Source: Solobacterium sp. UBA636 (GTDB lineage Bacteria; Bacillota_I; Bacilli_A; Erysipelotrichales; Erysipelotrichaceae). Taken from it: a stretch of 6,032 nt of DNA. The position numbers and the translations under genes were made by a program. The notes below the pieces were generated by a model. It did not search any database. It was not told the DNA's origin and worked only from the letters and a program-made list of their open reading frames with translations. The stretch lies in assembly GCA_002299675.1 (NCBI GenBank), contig DBOW01000099.1:1-6032 (forward strand), read 5' to 3'. Shown piece after piece: positions 1-6,032 of the stretch; position 1 is the first letter of the stretch; each line of letters starts with the position of its first letter.

Positions 1-1404
1 AAGAAGAAAAAACAGTTAACATCATTCTCTATTCTGATGTTAATCATATTGGCATTAGTCATTGTTTCTCGCTTTATTCCAGGTGTTACACCTGCAACTT
101 TAGGTGACTTTACAATGTCTGTATATAACGGCTATGAAAATGCCGTTGATGTATGTATCTTCGTTACTTTCTTAGGAGGCTTCCTGGAGATTGTAAATTC
201 TACTGGTGCATTAGATACTGGTGTCGCAGTTCTGGTTAAGAAGCTGCATGGTAAAGAAGAAATTCTGATCGCTGTATTAATGTTCTTATTCTCTGTTGGT
301 GGTACTACTTATGGTATGTGCGAAGAGACAGTTCCATTCTATCTGTTACTGGCTACTACAATGGTTGCGGCTGGTATGGATACTCTGGTAGGTGCTGCAG
401 TTGTATTACTTGGTGCTGGTGTTGGTGTACTTGGTTCAACTATCAACCCATTCGCTACTGGTATCGCTATGTCAACAGCTGCTGATTCTGGTGTTACGAT
501 TAACTCTGGTATCATCATGGCACTTGGTGCAATCTTATGGATTTCATCTTACCTGATCGCATTATTCTTTGTATTAAGATATGCCAAGAAGGTTAAGGCT
601 GACAAGGGTTCTACTTTCCTTTCGTTACAGGAACAGGAAGATATGGCCGAGCTTGCCAAGAAGACTGCTTCTAATGATGCAAAATTAACTGGCAGACAGA
701 AAGCTGTACTTGTATTCTTCGCTATTGCTTTCGTTGTAATGATCTGTGGATTTATTCCTTGGGTTGACCTTGGCGTTATTGATCCAGATGTTGCTGATGC
801 CGGTACTCACTGGTCTGCAATTTTAACTGGAAACTGCTTCGGTTACTGGTGGTTCAATGATGGAACAACCTGGTTCTTAGTAATGTCTATCATTATCGCT
901 GTTGTAGCTGGTATTTCTGAAAAGGAATATGTTGAAAGATTTATCGCAGGTGCTGGCGGCATGATGTCTGTAGTACTTGTAATCGCTGTTGCCCGTGGTG
1001 CTAAGGTTATCATGGCTTCTACTGGTCTTGATGTATGGATTCTTGATGCCTGTTCAAATCTGCTTCAGGGTGTATCTGCTACATTATTTGCACCTATTGC
1101 TTATCTTGTATATATTCCACTTTCATTCTTTATTCCATCATCTTCTGGTCTTGCTACAGTATCTATGCCAGTATTTGCACCTCTTACCGCAAAACTTGGC
1201 TTCTCTCCAGAGGTAATGGTTATGATCTTCTCTGCCGGTAATGGTTTAGTAAATCTGTTTACACCTACATCAGGCGCTATCATGGGTGGTTTATCAATCG
1301 CCAAGGTTGAATGGACTACATGGATTAAGTGGGCATGGAAGTGCATTCTGTGTATCGCCATTGCGAACATCGTTATCTTAACAGTCGCAATGTTGATTCT
1401 ATAG
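1..1404 (+). CDS. YfcC/DcuC-family membrane carrier (5' partial)
   Basis: This is a polytopic inner-membrane carrier of the YfcC family (DcuC-like, C4-dicarboxylate anaerobic carrier superfamily). The frame is open from base 1, and the 12 codons before the first ATG (position 37) encode a Lys-rich stretch, KKKKQLTSFSIL, that leads into the first membrane segment. This is the usual YfcC N-terminus, so the true start lies just upstream of the window and ATG 37 is internal. The window holds 467 codons, close to full family length. Visible hallmarks, with codon 1 at base 1, are GGTTYGMCEE (100-109), an NPF turn (149-151), a charged cytoplasmic loop (about 193-232), FIPSSSG (377-383) and PTSG (422-425). 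The last two resemble the re-entrant substrate-site signatures of the family. Known relatives carry dicarboxylates or basic amino acids/peptides, and the substrate cannot be read here. Codon use is strongly biased to GGT, GCT and TCT, which suggests high expression. The stop is TAG at 1402-1404. Confidence 0.9.
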   Translation, partial: KKKKQLTSFSILMLIILALVIVSRFIPGVTPATLGDFTMSVYNGYENAVDVCIFVTFLGGFLEIVNSTGALDTGVAVLVKKLHGKEEILIAVLMFLFSVGGTTYGMCEETVPFYLLLATTMVAAGMDTLVGAAVVLLGAGVGVLGSTINPFATGIAMSTAADSGVTINSGIIMALGAILWISSYLIALFFVLRYAKKVKADKGSTFLSLQEQEDMAELAKKTASNDAKLTGRQKAVLVFFAIAFVVMICGFIPWVDLGVIDPDVADAGTHWSAILTGNCFGYWWFNDGTTWFLVMSIIIAVVAGISEKEYVERFIAGAGGMMSVVLVIAVARGAKVIMASTGLDVWILDACSNLLQGVSATLFAPIAYLVYIPLSFFIPSSSGLATVSMPVFAPLTAKLGFSPEVMVMIFSAGNGLVNLFTPTSGAIMGGLSIAKVEWTTWIKWAWKCILCIAIANIVILTVAMLIL

Positions 1405-1414
1405 ACAACAAAGC

Positions 1415-1457
1415 TAATTTACATGGACTTCCCTCTATTATAGTTTTGTGTAAATTA
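1415..1457. repeat. Inverted repeat TAATTTACA / TGTAAATTA, possible operator
   Basis: A perfect 9-bp inverted repeat has arms at 1415-1423 and 1449-1457, with centres 34 bp apart (about three helical turns). The left arm covers the -35 element of the candidate regulator promoter and the right arm falls at its predicted start site. G-T pairs would extend the arms inward to 13 bp in + strand RNA, so it could instead be a weak hairpin behind the transporter gene. An operator role is inference; the repeat itself is read directly. Confidence 0.4.
1418..1444 (+). promoter_or_regulatory. Candidate sigma-A promoter for the AraC-family gene
   Basis: TTTACA (1418-1423) matches five of six bases of the -35 consensus and TATAGT (1439-1444) matches five of six of the -10 consensus. 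The spacer of 15 nt is shorter than the optimum of 17. Transcription would start near 1451, placing the long hairpin at 1455-1502 at the very 5' end of the regulator mRNA. The short spacer is typical of promoters that need an activator, but this is a prediction only. Confidence 0.35.
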
Positions 1458-1502
1458 AGATTCAGATCCCTGTACCTCTAAGTACGGGGATTTGGATTTT
1501 AA
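1455..1502 (+). terminator. Long 21-bp hairpin, probable terminator of the carrier gene or leader structure
   Basis: The arms 1455-1475 and 1482-1502 pair over 21 consecutive positions around a 6-nt loop (CTCTAA). The strongest part is ATCCCTGTAC against GTACGGGGAT. Four of the pairs are G-U in + strand RNA (for example 1471 with 1486, 1465 with 1492) and would be A-C mismatches on the other strand, so the structure is built for + strand transcripts. The lower stem has a T-rich 3' side (TTTGGATTTT) that could serve as the termination tract for the upstream carrier gene. It ends one base before the weak Shine-Dalgarno-like AGAAAG of the next gene, so a role in that gene's leader is the alternative. 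Confidence 0.6.
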
Positions 1503-1518
1503 AGAAAGTTGAGAAAAT

Positions 1519-2778
1519 ATGATAAAAATTAAATCCGAAATTCAGGAAGAATTTCCGGGTGAAAGAGAGAACAAGCCATTATTCCATTGTGATCTGGAAA
1601 GGATCTCTGCACCAACCAAACCATTGCTTCATCAGTCGGCCAGATTCTGGTATTTTATTGATGGAGAAGGGACTATTGAAATTAACAATGAGGAACACCG
1701 TATCAAGAAGAACAGTTTTGTCGCCATACTGCCATGGATGACAACCTATGTTACAAAAGTTGAGAAGGAACTGGTTTTTTATAATGTAATCTATAATGAA
1801 TACATTCTTTCCTACATTAGAACTGTCTGCAATACCAATAATGAGTTTCTGCAGATTAATACTCCTATAGATGAAAATCCGGTTGTTAATTTAAATGAAG
1901 AAGATGGTGAAAACATCAGATCAATAATGCTTAGAGTTGATAAAGAGATTAACCTGATGGAAAAAAGTGAGGGAGAGAAACGTTCTATTCATGGAGCGAT
2001 TATTTCCAATAAAATTGTGGAACTTGTGCTTGAGTTTCTTAATTCGATTAAAGACAAGAAACATGAAGAAAAAAAGCCCTCTTTAGTAACCTATGATGAA
2101 AACCTGATTTATAAGATTTATCAGTATGTCTATTATCATATTTCCGAAACCCTGACCTTAAAAAAACTCTCAGAAGTGTTTTTGATGTCAGAATCAGGGA
2201 TTTCCAAGTTTTTTACTAATACTGTAGGTATAAGTTTTTCTGAATTTATTAAAAATGTTCGCGTGGGCAAGGCCGAAAACCTCCTGATATATACAAATTA
2301 CTCCATCGCGGAAATAGCTGATTTTGTTGGTTTTGCGGATTCTTCACATATGATAAAGGTATTTATTGAAAAGAAGAATATCTCTCCTTATAAATATCGT
2401 AAAATCTACAAAGGAAGCGAAGGCAACTACAGGAATATTAATACCGATTTGGGATTCTCAATTATCTCCTATATAAACAAAGAATACGCCGAAAATCTCA
2501 AATCGGTAGAAGTTGCCAATAAATATGATCTTTCTGTGCTGGAACTAAATCAGACCTTGAAGTTTCTGACTGAAAAAGACTTTGAAGAATATCTTCGCTT
2601 TGTCAGAATCAATAAGTCATGTGAGCTTCTTTTGACAAACAATGATGATATTATCGATATAGCTCTGGCTGTAGGGTATAATAACACGAAGTCGTTTACC
2701 CGTAATTTTGAAAAGCTGAAGGGTATAACTCCAGGAAACTATCGCCGCAGCAATTATTTTAAACCTGACATTGTTTAA
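1519..2778 (+). CDS. AraC-family regulator with cupin sensor and two tandem AraC DNA-binding domains
   Basis: This is a transcription factor of 419 residues. Residues about 20-95 form a cupin-like sensor (FWYFIDGEGTIEIN, then a hydrophobic strand and ILPW), followed by a helical linker (about 125-195). Residues about 197-298 are a complete AraC DNA-binding domain: first HTH LTLKKLSEVFLMSESGISKF, second HTH from IAEIADFVGFADSS, closing with ISPYKYRK. Residues about 312-412 are a second complete copy: VANKYDLSVLELNQ, then IDIALAVGYNNTKSFTRNF and GITPGNYRR. Ordinary AraC regulators of this type have one such domain and about 280-300 residues, so this one has four HTH motifs. The start is fixed by an in-frame TGA at 1510-1512. 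The Shine-Dalgarno AGAAAG (1503-1508) is weak, suggesting low expression. The coding sequence looks more A/T-rich than its neighbours. Control of the adjacent carrier gene and itself is an inference from position; the ligand is unknown. Confidence 0.93.
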   Translation: MIKIKSEIQEEFPGERENKPLFHCDLERISAPTKPLLHQSARFWYFIDGEGTIEINNEEHRIKKNSFVAILPWMTTYVTKVEKELVFYNVIYNEYILSYIRTVCNTNNEFLQINTPIDENPVVNLNEEDGENIRSIMLRVDKEINLMEKSEGEKRSIHGAIISNKIVELVLEFLNSIKDKKHEEKKPSLVTYDENLIYKIYQYVYYHISETLTLKKLSEVFLMSESGISKFFTNTVGISFSEFIKNVRVGKAENLLIYTNYSIAEIADFVGFADSSHMIKVFIEKKNISPYKYRKIYKGSEGNYRNINTDLGFSIISYINKEYAENLKSVEVANKYDLSVLELNQTLKFLTEKDFEEYLRFVRINKSCELLLTNNDDIIDIALAVGYNNTKSFTRNFEKLKGITPGNYRRSNYFKPDIV

Positions 2779-2807
2779 GACTGTATCTTGTGATACAGTC
2801 TTTTTTT
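2777..2807 (+). terminator. Intrinsic terminator of the AraC-family gene
   Basis: The stem GACTGTATC (2779-2787) pairs perfectly with GATACAGTC (2792-2800) around a TTGT loop, and seven Ts follow (2801-2807). Two more A-T pairs can form with the last two bases of the TAA stop codon, so the stem begins in the stop codon itself. It isolates the regulator from argS. Confidence 0.92.
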
Positions 2808-2809
2808 AC

Positions 2810-2838
2810 TTTACTTAATTGTTTCATAAATGTACAAT
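2810..2838 (+). promoter_or_regulatory. Candidate sigma-A promoter for argS
   Basis: TTTACT (2810-2815, four of six -35 bases) and TACAAT (2833-2838, five of six -10 bases) are separated by the optimal 17 nt and begin just behind the preceding terminator. Transcription would start near 2845, giving a leader of about 86 nt. The leader is A/T-rich and contains two small palindromes, CAATATATTG (2835-2844, overlapping the -10) and ATTTTATAAAAT (2874-2885). I see no T-box signature. A second, weaker -10-like TATAAA sits at 2878-2883 without a good -35. Confidence 0.45.
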
Positions 2839-2930
2839 ATATTGGTCTATGTGTGTCATTATGTCTTTTTTAAATTTTATAAAATAAGGATAGTGACTTA
2901 GTAAAAAGAAAAGGAAAGTGGGTAAAAAGT

Positions 2931-4583
2931 ATGAATATTGAAAACAGACTGTATCAGCTGATAAGTGATGTGATTAAAGAAAAATATGAAATTGATCCTG
3001 ACACTTTCAGCGTTGTCGTTGAAATTCCAAAGGATACTAAAAATGGTGATTTCTCAACCAATGTAGCTATGAGACTGACAAAGCTTTTAAAGAGAAAGCC
3101 TCAGGACATTGCACAGGAGATTGTAGAAGAACTGTCGAAAGCTGATTTTATTGATAAGGTTGAAATAGCTGGTCCTGGTTTTATCAACTTCTTCGTTAAG
3201 AAAACTTCTCTGGCTGCCATCATCAACACAGTAGTCAAGGCTGGTGATGACTATGGCTCAAATAATGCGGGTAACGGCGTAAGACTGCTGGAAGAATATG
3301 TAAGTGCCAATCCAACCGGACCTTTACATTGTGGTCATGCCAGAGGTGCTGTATGGGGTGATAGCTGCGTTCGTATTATGAGAAAGTCAGGCTTTGATGC
3401 GGTAAGAGAATACTACATCAATGATGCCGGTGCTCAGATTATGAATTTAGGCAAATCAGTATATGCCCGTATCAGAGAAATCTTTGGTCTTGATTTTACA
3501 CTTCCTGAGGATGGCTATCATGGACCAGATGTTGTAAATATTGCCAAAAAGATTGTTGAAAAAGACGGCGACAAGTGGATCAAGATGCCAGAAGAAGAGG
3601 CTGTTCTTCAGTTAAAGGAAATCGCCAAGCAGATGGAACTTGAAATTATCAAGGAAGATCTGAAATATTATGGCTGTGAATTTGACAGCTGGATTTCTGA
3701 ACAGTGGATTGTTGATACCGGCAAGGTTGAGGCAGCTGTAAAGAAGATGGATGAAATGGGCCTTCTATACGAACAGGATGGCGCTATCTGGTTTAAGGCA
3801 TCATTATATGGTGATGACAAGGATAGAGTATTGAAGAAGTCAGACGGTTATTATACTTATATGACTCCTGATATTGCCAACCATTTATATAAATATGACA
3901 GAGGTTTTGAAATTCTGGTAAATATCTGGGGTGCTGACCACCATGGCTATATTCCTCGTATGAAGGCAGCCATGGAAGCTTTAGGCTATCCTAGAGACAA
4001 TCTGCAGGTTGATATCTGTCAGATGGTAAGAATGGTAGATAATGGTGTTGAAGTCAAGATGTCTAAGCGTACCGGCAATGCTATTACTTTAAGAGAATTG
4101 ATCGATGATATTGGTTTAGACTGCACCAGATATTTCTTCCTTTCTAAGGAATTAAGTACACACATGGATTTTGATATGACTCTGGCCAGAACCAGAACAA
4201 ATGATAATCCGGTATTCTATATTCAGTATGCCTATGCCAGAATCAATACACTGCTCGAAGGCAAGGAAATCAAGTACCTTGATAACTATGATCTGTTGAC
4301 TGATCCTAAGGAAATTGAACTGATTAAGTATATCTCTCAGTTCCCAGCTGTTGTTGGAGATGCAGCCATTAACCGTGCTCCTAACAAGATCTGTAACTAT
4401 GTTCATAAGCTGGCAAGCTATTTCCATTCATTCTATGGTGCCTGCCGTATCTATAATCCAGAAAATCTGGAGCTTTCTAATCAGCGTCTGGCTTTATCTA
4501 AAGCCACTCAGATTACCATCAAGAACGCTTTAGACCTGCTTGGTGTAAGTGCTCCTGAAAAGATGGAAAGAACTGAAGACTAA
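2931..4583 (+). CDS. argS: Arginyl-tRNA synthetase
   Basis: This class I aminoacyl-tRNA synthetase charges tRNA-Arg with arginine using ATP in the cytoplasm. It has 550 residues, normal for the family (about 550-580). Residues 1-90 form the N-terminal tRNA-binding domain (Add1 type), with NGDFSTNVAM at 38-47 and GPGFINFF at 81-88. The catalytic core starts with YVSANPTGPL (123-132) and the HIGH-type motif HCGH at 133-136. GADHHGY is at 334-340 and the KMSKS-type motif KMSKR, followed by TGN, at 376-383. The C-terminal helical DALR anticodon-binding domain runs from about 425 and ends in the typical LLGVSAPEKM. The Shine-Dalgarno is either GGAAAG (2913-2918, 12 nt from ATG) or GTGGG (2918-2922, 8 nt). 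The gene is flanked by terminators and appears to be transcribed alone. Confidence 0.98.
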   Translation: MNIENRLYQLISDVIKEKYEIDPDTFSVVVEIPKDTKNGDFSTNVAMRLTKLLKRKPQDIAQEIVEELSKADFIDKVEIAGPGFINFFVKKTSLAAIINTVVKAGDDYGSNNAGNGVRLLEEYVSANPTGPLHCGHARGAVWGDSCVRIMRKSGFDAVREYYINDAGAQIMNLGKSVYARIREIFGLDFTLPEDGYHGPDVVNIAKKIVEKDGDKWIKMPEEEAVLQLKEIAKQMELEIIKEDLKYYGCEFDSWISEQWIVDTGKVEAAVKKMDEMGLLYEQDGAIWFKASLYGDDKDRVLKKSDGYYTYMTPDIANHLYKYDRGFEILVNIWGADHHGYIPRMKAAMEALGYPRDNLQVDICQMVRMVDNGVEVKMSKRTGNAITLRELIDDIGLDCTRYFFLSKELSTHMDFDMTLARTRTNDNPVFYIQYAYARINTLLEGKEIKYLDNYDLLTDPKEIELIKYISQFPAVVGDAAINRAPNKICNYVHKLASYFHSFYGACRIYNPENLELSNQRLALSKATQITIKNALDLLGVSAPEKMERTED

Positions 4584-4592
4584 TGATATTAT

Positions 4593-4613
4593 GGCGGTCA
4601 ATGACCGCCTTTT
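4593..4613 (+). terminator. Intrinsic terminator of argS
   Basis: GGCGGTC (4593-4599) pairs perfectly with GACCGCC (4603-4609) around a 3-nt loop (AAT) and is followed by four Ts (4610-4613). The stem is GC-rich but the T tract is short, so termination may be incomplete. It starts nine bases after the argS stop codon. Confidence 0.8.
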
Positions 4614-4616
4614 AAG

Positions 4617-4644
4617 TTGAATCTATTTTTTAATTAGATATAAT
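4617..4644 (+). promoter_or_regulatory. Strong sigma-A promoter for apt (and probably rel)
   Basis: TTGAAT (4617-4622, four of six -35 bases) and a perfect TATAAT -10 (4639-4644) are separated by 16 nt of A/T-rich DNA. It lies directly behind the argS terminator and 26 nt before the apt start codon. Transcription would begin near 4651, leaving a leader of only about 20 nt that holds the Shine-Dalgarno AAAGAGG (4657-4663). It is the best promoter match I found in the window. Confidence 0.75.
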
Positions 4645-4670
4645 ATTACTTGTTTAAAAGAGGCTGATTT

Positions 4671-5183
4671 ATGAACTACAAAGACTATATTGAAACTATT
4701 CCTGATTTTCCGATTGAAGGTATCCTGTTTAGAGATATCACACCTTTACTGGCAAATGGCGAAGTATTCTATTCTGCTGTAAAGGAAATTGCTGAATTCG
4801 CAAAGAGTGTTGGTGCTGAGGCTGTTTATGGACCAGAATCAAGAGGCTTTATGATCGGCTGTCCAGTGGCAACTGAGTTGAAGATCGGTTTTGTGCCTGT
4901 AAGAAAGCCAGGTAAACTGCCAAGAAAGACCGTATCAGCTGAATACGCTCTTGAATATGGCACAAACAAGCTGGAAATAACTGCTGATTCAATTGTGCCA
5001 GGCCAAAAAGTAATTGTTGTGGATGACCTTCTGGCAACCGGCGGTACTGTTGAGGCAACAGTTAAGATGATTGAAGAAAACGGCGGCATAGTTGCAGGTA
5101 TCGCTTTCTTGATTGAACTTGTCGATTTAAAGGGAAGAGAAAAACTTAAGGACTACAAAGTCTTTACTCTGATGGAGTATTAA
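4671..5183 (+). CDS. apt: Adenine phosphoribosyltransferase
   Basis: This purine-salvage enzyme converts adenine and PRPP to AMP and pyrophosphate in the cytoplasm. Its 170 residues match the usual length of bacterial Apt (about 170-180). FPIEGILFRDITPLL (13-27) is the N-terminal signature and matches the common FPKPGI-FRDITPLL form with small changes. GPESRGF (54-60) and VRKPGKLP (77-84) are the adenine/hood and flexible-loop regions. The PRPP-binding motif is VIVVDDLLATGGT (114-126), with the acidic pair D118-D119. The start is fixed by an in-frame TGA at 4665-4667 and a well-placed AAAGAGG seven bases upstream. A promoter lies directly upstream and rel starts 49 nt downstream, the common Bacillota order. 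Confidence 0.97.
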   Translation: MNYKDYIETIPDFPIEGILFRDITPLLANGEVFYSAVKEIAEFAKSVGAEAVYGPESRGFMIGCPVATELKIGFVPVRKPGKLPRKTVSAEYALEYGTNKLEITADSIVPGQKVIVVDDLLATGGTVEATVKMIEENGGIVAGIAFLIELVDLKGREKLKDYKVFTLMEY

Positions 5184-5207
5184 TCGTAGCTTAAGCTACG
5201 ATTTTTT
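5182..5207 (+). terminator. Palindromic intrinsic terminator between apt and rel
   Basis: AATCGTAGC (5182-5190) and GCTACGATT (5195-5203) pair perfectly around a TTAA loop, and a run of six Ts covers 5202-5207. The stem begins in the apt TAA stop codon. It has the shape of an efficient terminator. Because only 25 nt lie between it and the rel start codon, it more likely attenuates transcription into rel than fully separates the genes. Confidence 0.85.
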
Positions 5208-5232
5208 AAATTTGGGAAGGGGGTAAAGATTA

Positions 5233-6032
5233 ATGAAATATATCGCACCGACAGAAGAAATGTTTTTTGAGAAAGTGGAATCCTATATTCATAATGAAGA
5301 TTCACTTAAGCTCATCCGCAAAGCCTATGACTATGCCTATAAAAAACATGAGGGTCAGTTCCGTAAATCAGGTGAACCGTATTTCGTTCACATTATTTCT
5401 GTTGCCTACGAACTGGCTAAGCTGAATTGCGGACCTAAAACCATTGTCGGAGGTCTTCTGCATGATGTACTGGAAGACTGTGGCGTTACAAAGGAAGAAT
5501 TCCTGGCTGAATTTGATGAAGATATCTATAATCTGGATGAGGCAGTAACCAAAATCGGTGCTCTGAAATTTAAAGATGAAAAAGAGTATCAGGCTGCCAA
5601 TCACCGAAAAATATTTATTGCGATGGCCAAGGATATCCGTGTTATTCTGATTAAGCTGGTAGACAGACTGCATAACATGCGTACTCTTGAATTTCAGCCT
5701 CCCGAGAAGCAGCAGCGTATCGCCAAGGAAACGCTGGAAGTCTATGCACCTATTGCCCATCGTCTGGGTATTGCGGAGATAAAAAACGAACTGGAAGATT
5801 TATGTTTTCTTTATCTTAATCCTGAAAAATATCATGAAATAGCTCATCTTGTTGAATCCAAGAAACAGGAAAGAGATGAACAGGTTAAGAATATGATCGC
5901 TGATATATCCGAAATGCTCAGATCGCACAATATTCCTTTCCGTATCTTTGGCCGTTCTAAGCATCTTTATTCCATCTACAACAAGATGGTAAAAAAGAAC
6001 AAGCGTTTTGATGAAATACTTGATCTTCTGGC
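5233..6032 (+). CDS. rel: Bifunctional (p)ppGpp synthetase/hydrolase Rel (3' partial)
   Basis: This is a RelA/SpoT homologue that makes and degrades the stringent-response alarmone (p)ppGpp. The window holds the first 266 codons of a protein that is usually about 730-750 residues, and the frame is open to the edge. The N-terminal HD hydrolase domain has every catalytic residue at the position known from the streptococcal Rel enzyme: R44, H53, H77-D78 (LLHDVLEDC), E81-D82, D144 and N148 (KLVDRLHNMRTL). The hydrolase is therefore predicted to be active. YAPIAHRLGI (about 170-179) and KNELEDLCF follow. The synthetase domain begins with GRSKHLYSIYNKM and FDEILDLLA at the edge, so its catalytic residues lie outside the window. 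The start is fixed by an in-frame TAA at 5224-5226 and a strong AAGGGGG (5217-5223). Rel versus RelA or SpoT naming follows the intact hydrolase and the Gram-positive context. Confidence 0.96.
   Translation, partial: MKYIAPTEEMFFEKVESYIHNEDSLKLIRKAYDYAYKKHEGQFRKSGEPYFVHIISVAYELAKLNCGPKTIVGGLLHDVLEDCGVTKEEFLAEFDEDIYNLDEAVTKIGALKFKDEKEYQAANHRKIFIAMAKDIRVILIKLVDRLHNMRTLEFQPPEKQQRIAKETLEVYAPIAHRLGIAEIKNELEDLCFLYLNPEKYHEIAHLVESKKQERDEQVKNMIADISEMLRSHNIPFRIFGRSKHLYSIYNKMVKKNKRFDEILDLL

Noticed and set aside
1101..1370. Minus-strand open frame of 89 codons opposite the carrier gene
   Set aside because: It lies fully within a well-supported gene, has no recognisable domain, and mirrors the antisense of biased codons.
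37..1404. Taking ATG 37 as the true start of the carrier gene
   Set aside because: The frame stays open to base 1 and the preceding codons encode the Lys-rich N-terminal lead typical of YfcC proteins; ATG 37 sits inside the first membrane segment and has no Shine-Dalgarno.
2413..2460. Frameshift or gene fusion error joining two AraC genes
   Set aside because: The two DNA-binding domains are in one uninterrupted frame with a short linker, the copies have diverged, and the second has no sensor domain or ribosome site of its own, so this is a stable tandem-domain protein.
2808..2930. T-box or other riboswitch in front of argS
   Set aside because: No T-box consensus (TGGNACCGCG), specifier-loop-like stems or antiterminator is visible, and the predicted leader is only about 86 nt.
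3327..4070. HCGH and KMSKR as defects in the ArgS signature motifs
   Set aside because: The second HIGH residue varies freely in this family and KMSKR followed by TGN is common in Gram-positive ArgS; all surrounding motifs are intact.
5368..5760. Minus-strand open frame of 130 codons opposite rel
   Set aside because: The + strand encodes the HD hydrolase domain with all catalytic residues, so this is a shadow frame.

Overview
The window looks like chromosomal DNA from a low-GC Gram-positive bacterium (Bacillota). The reasons are A/T-rich intergenic DNA, strong purine-rich Shine-Dalgarno sequences, intrinsic terminators with T tracts, an argS of the Bacillus type, and the apt-rel pairing common in that phylum. 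An anaerobic gut or oral lineage such as Erysipelotrichia is possible, but that is a guess from style and gene content. All five genes lie on the + strand. Each is separated from the next by a hairpin or terminator, so the layout is a row of short transcription units rather than one operon.

Region 1 (1-1518): the near-complete 3' part of a YfcC/DcuC-family membrane carrier gene, cut at its 5' end by the window edge. It is followed by a 114-nt spacer with a 9+9 bp inverted repeat, a possible promoter (TTTACA, 15 nt, TATAGT) and a 21-bp hairpin that pairs only in + strand RNA.

Region 2 (1519-2807): a 419-residue AraC-family regulator with an N-terminal cupin-like sensor and, unusually, two complete AraC-type DNA-binding domains in tandem (four helix-turn-helix motifs). 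It ends in a strong terminator whose stem starts right at the stop codon. Because it follows the transporter on the same strand, control of the transporter and of itself is the simplest hypothesis. Nothing in the sequence proves it.

Region 3 (2808-4613): argS, arginyl-tRNA synthetase, complete, with a plausible promoter just behind the preceding terminator and a GC-rich terminator behind it.

Region 4 (4614-6032): apt (adenine phosphoribosyltransferase) with a near-consensus promoter, a perfect palindromic terminator, and then the first 266 codons of a bifunctional rel (ppGpp synthetase/hydrolase) gene that runs off the window. Only 25 nt separate the apt terminator from the rel start, so rel is probably read through from the apt promoter.

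Most of the window is housekeeping. The parts that deserve a second look are the double-DNA-binding-domain AraC regulator, the structured 114-nt spacer in front of it, and the terminator between apt and rel. I see no mobile element, CRISPR array, RNA gene or broken gene, and no gene-free stretch longer than about 155 nt.
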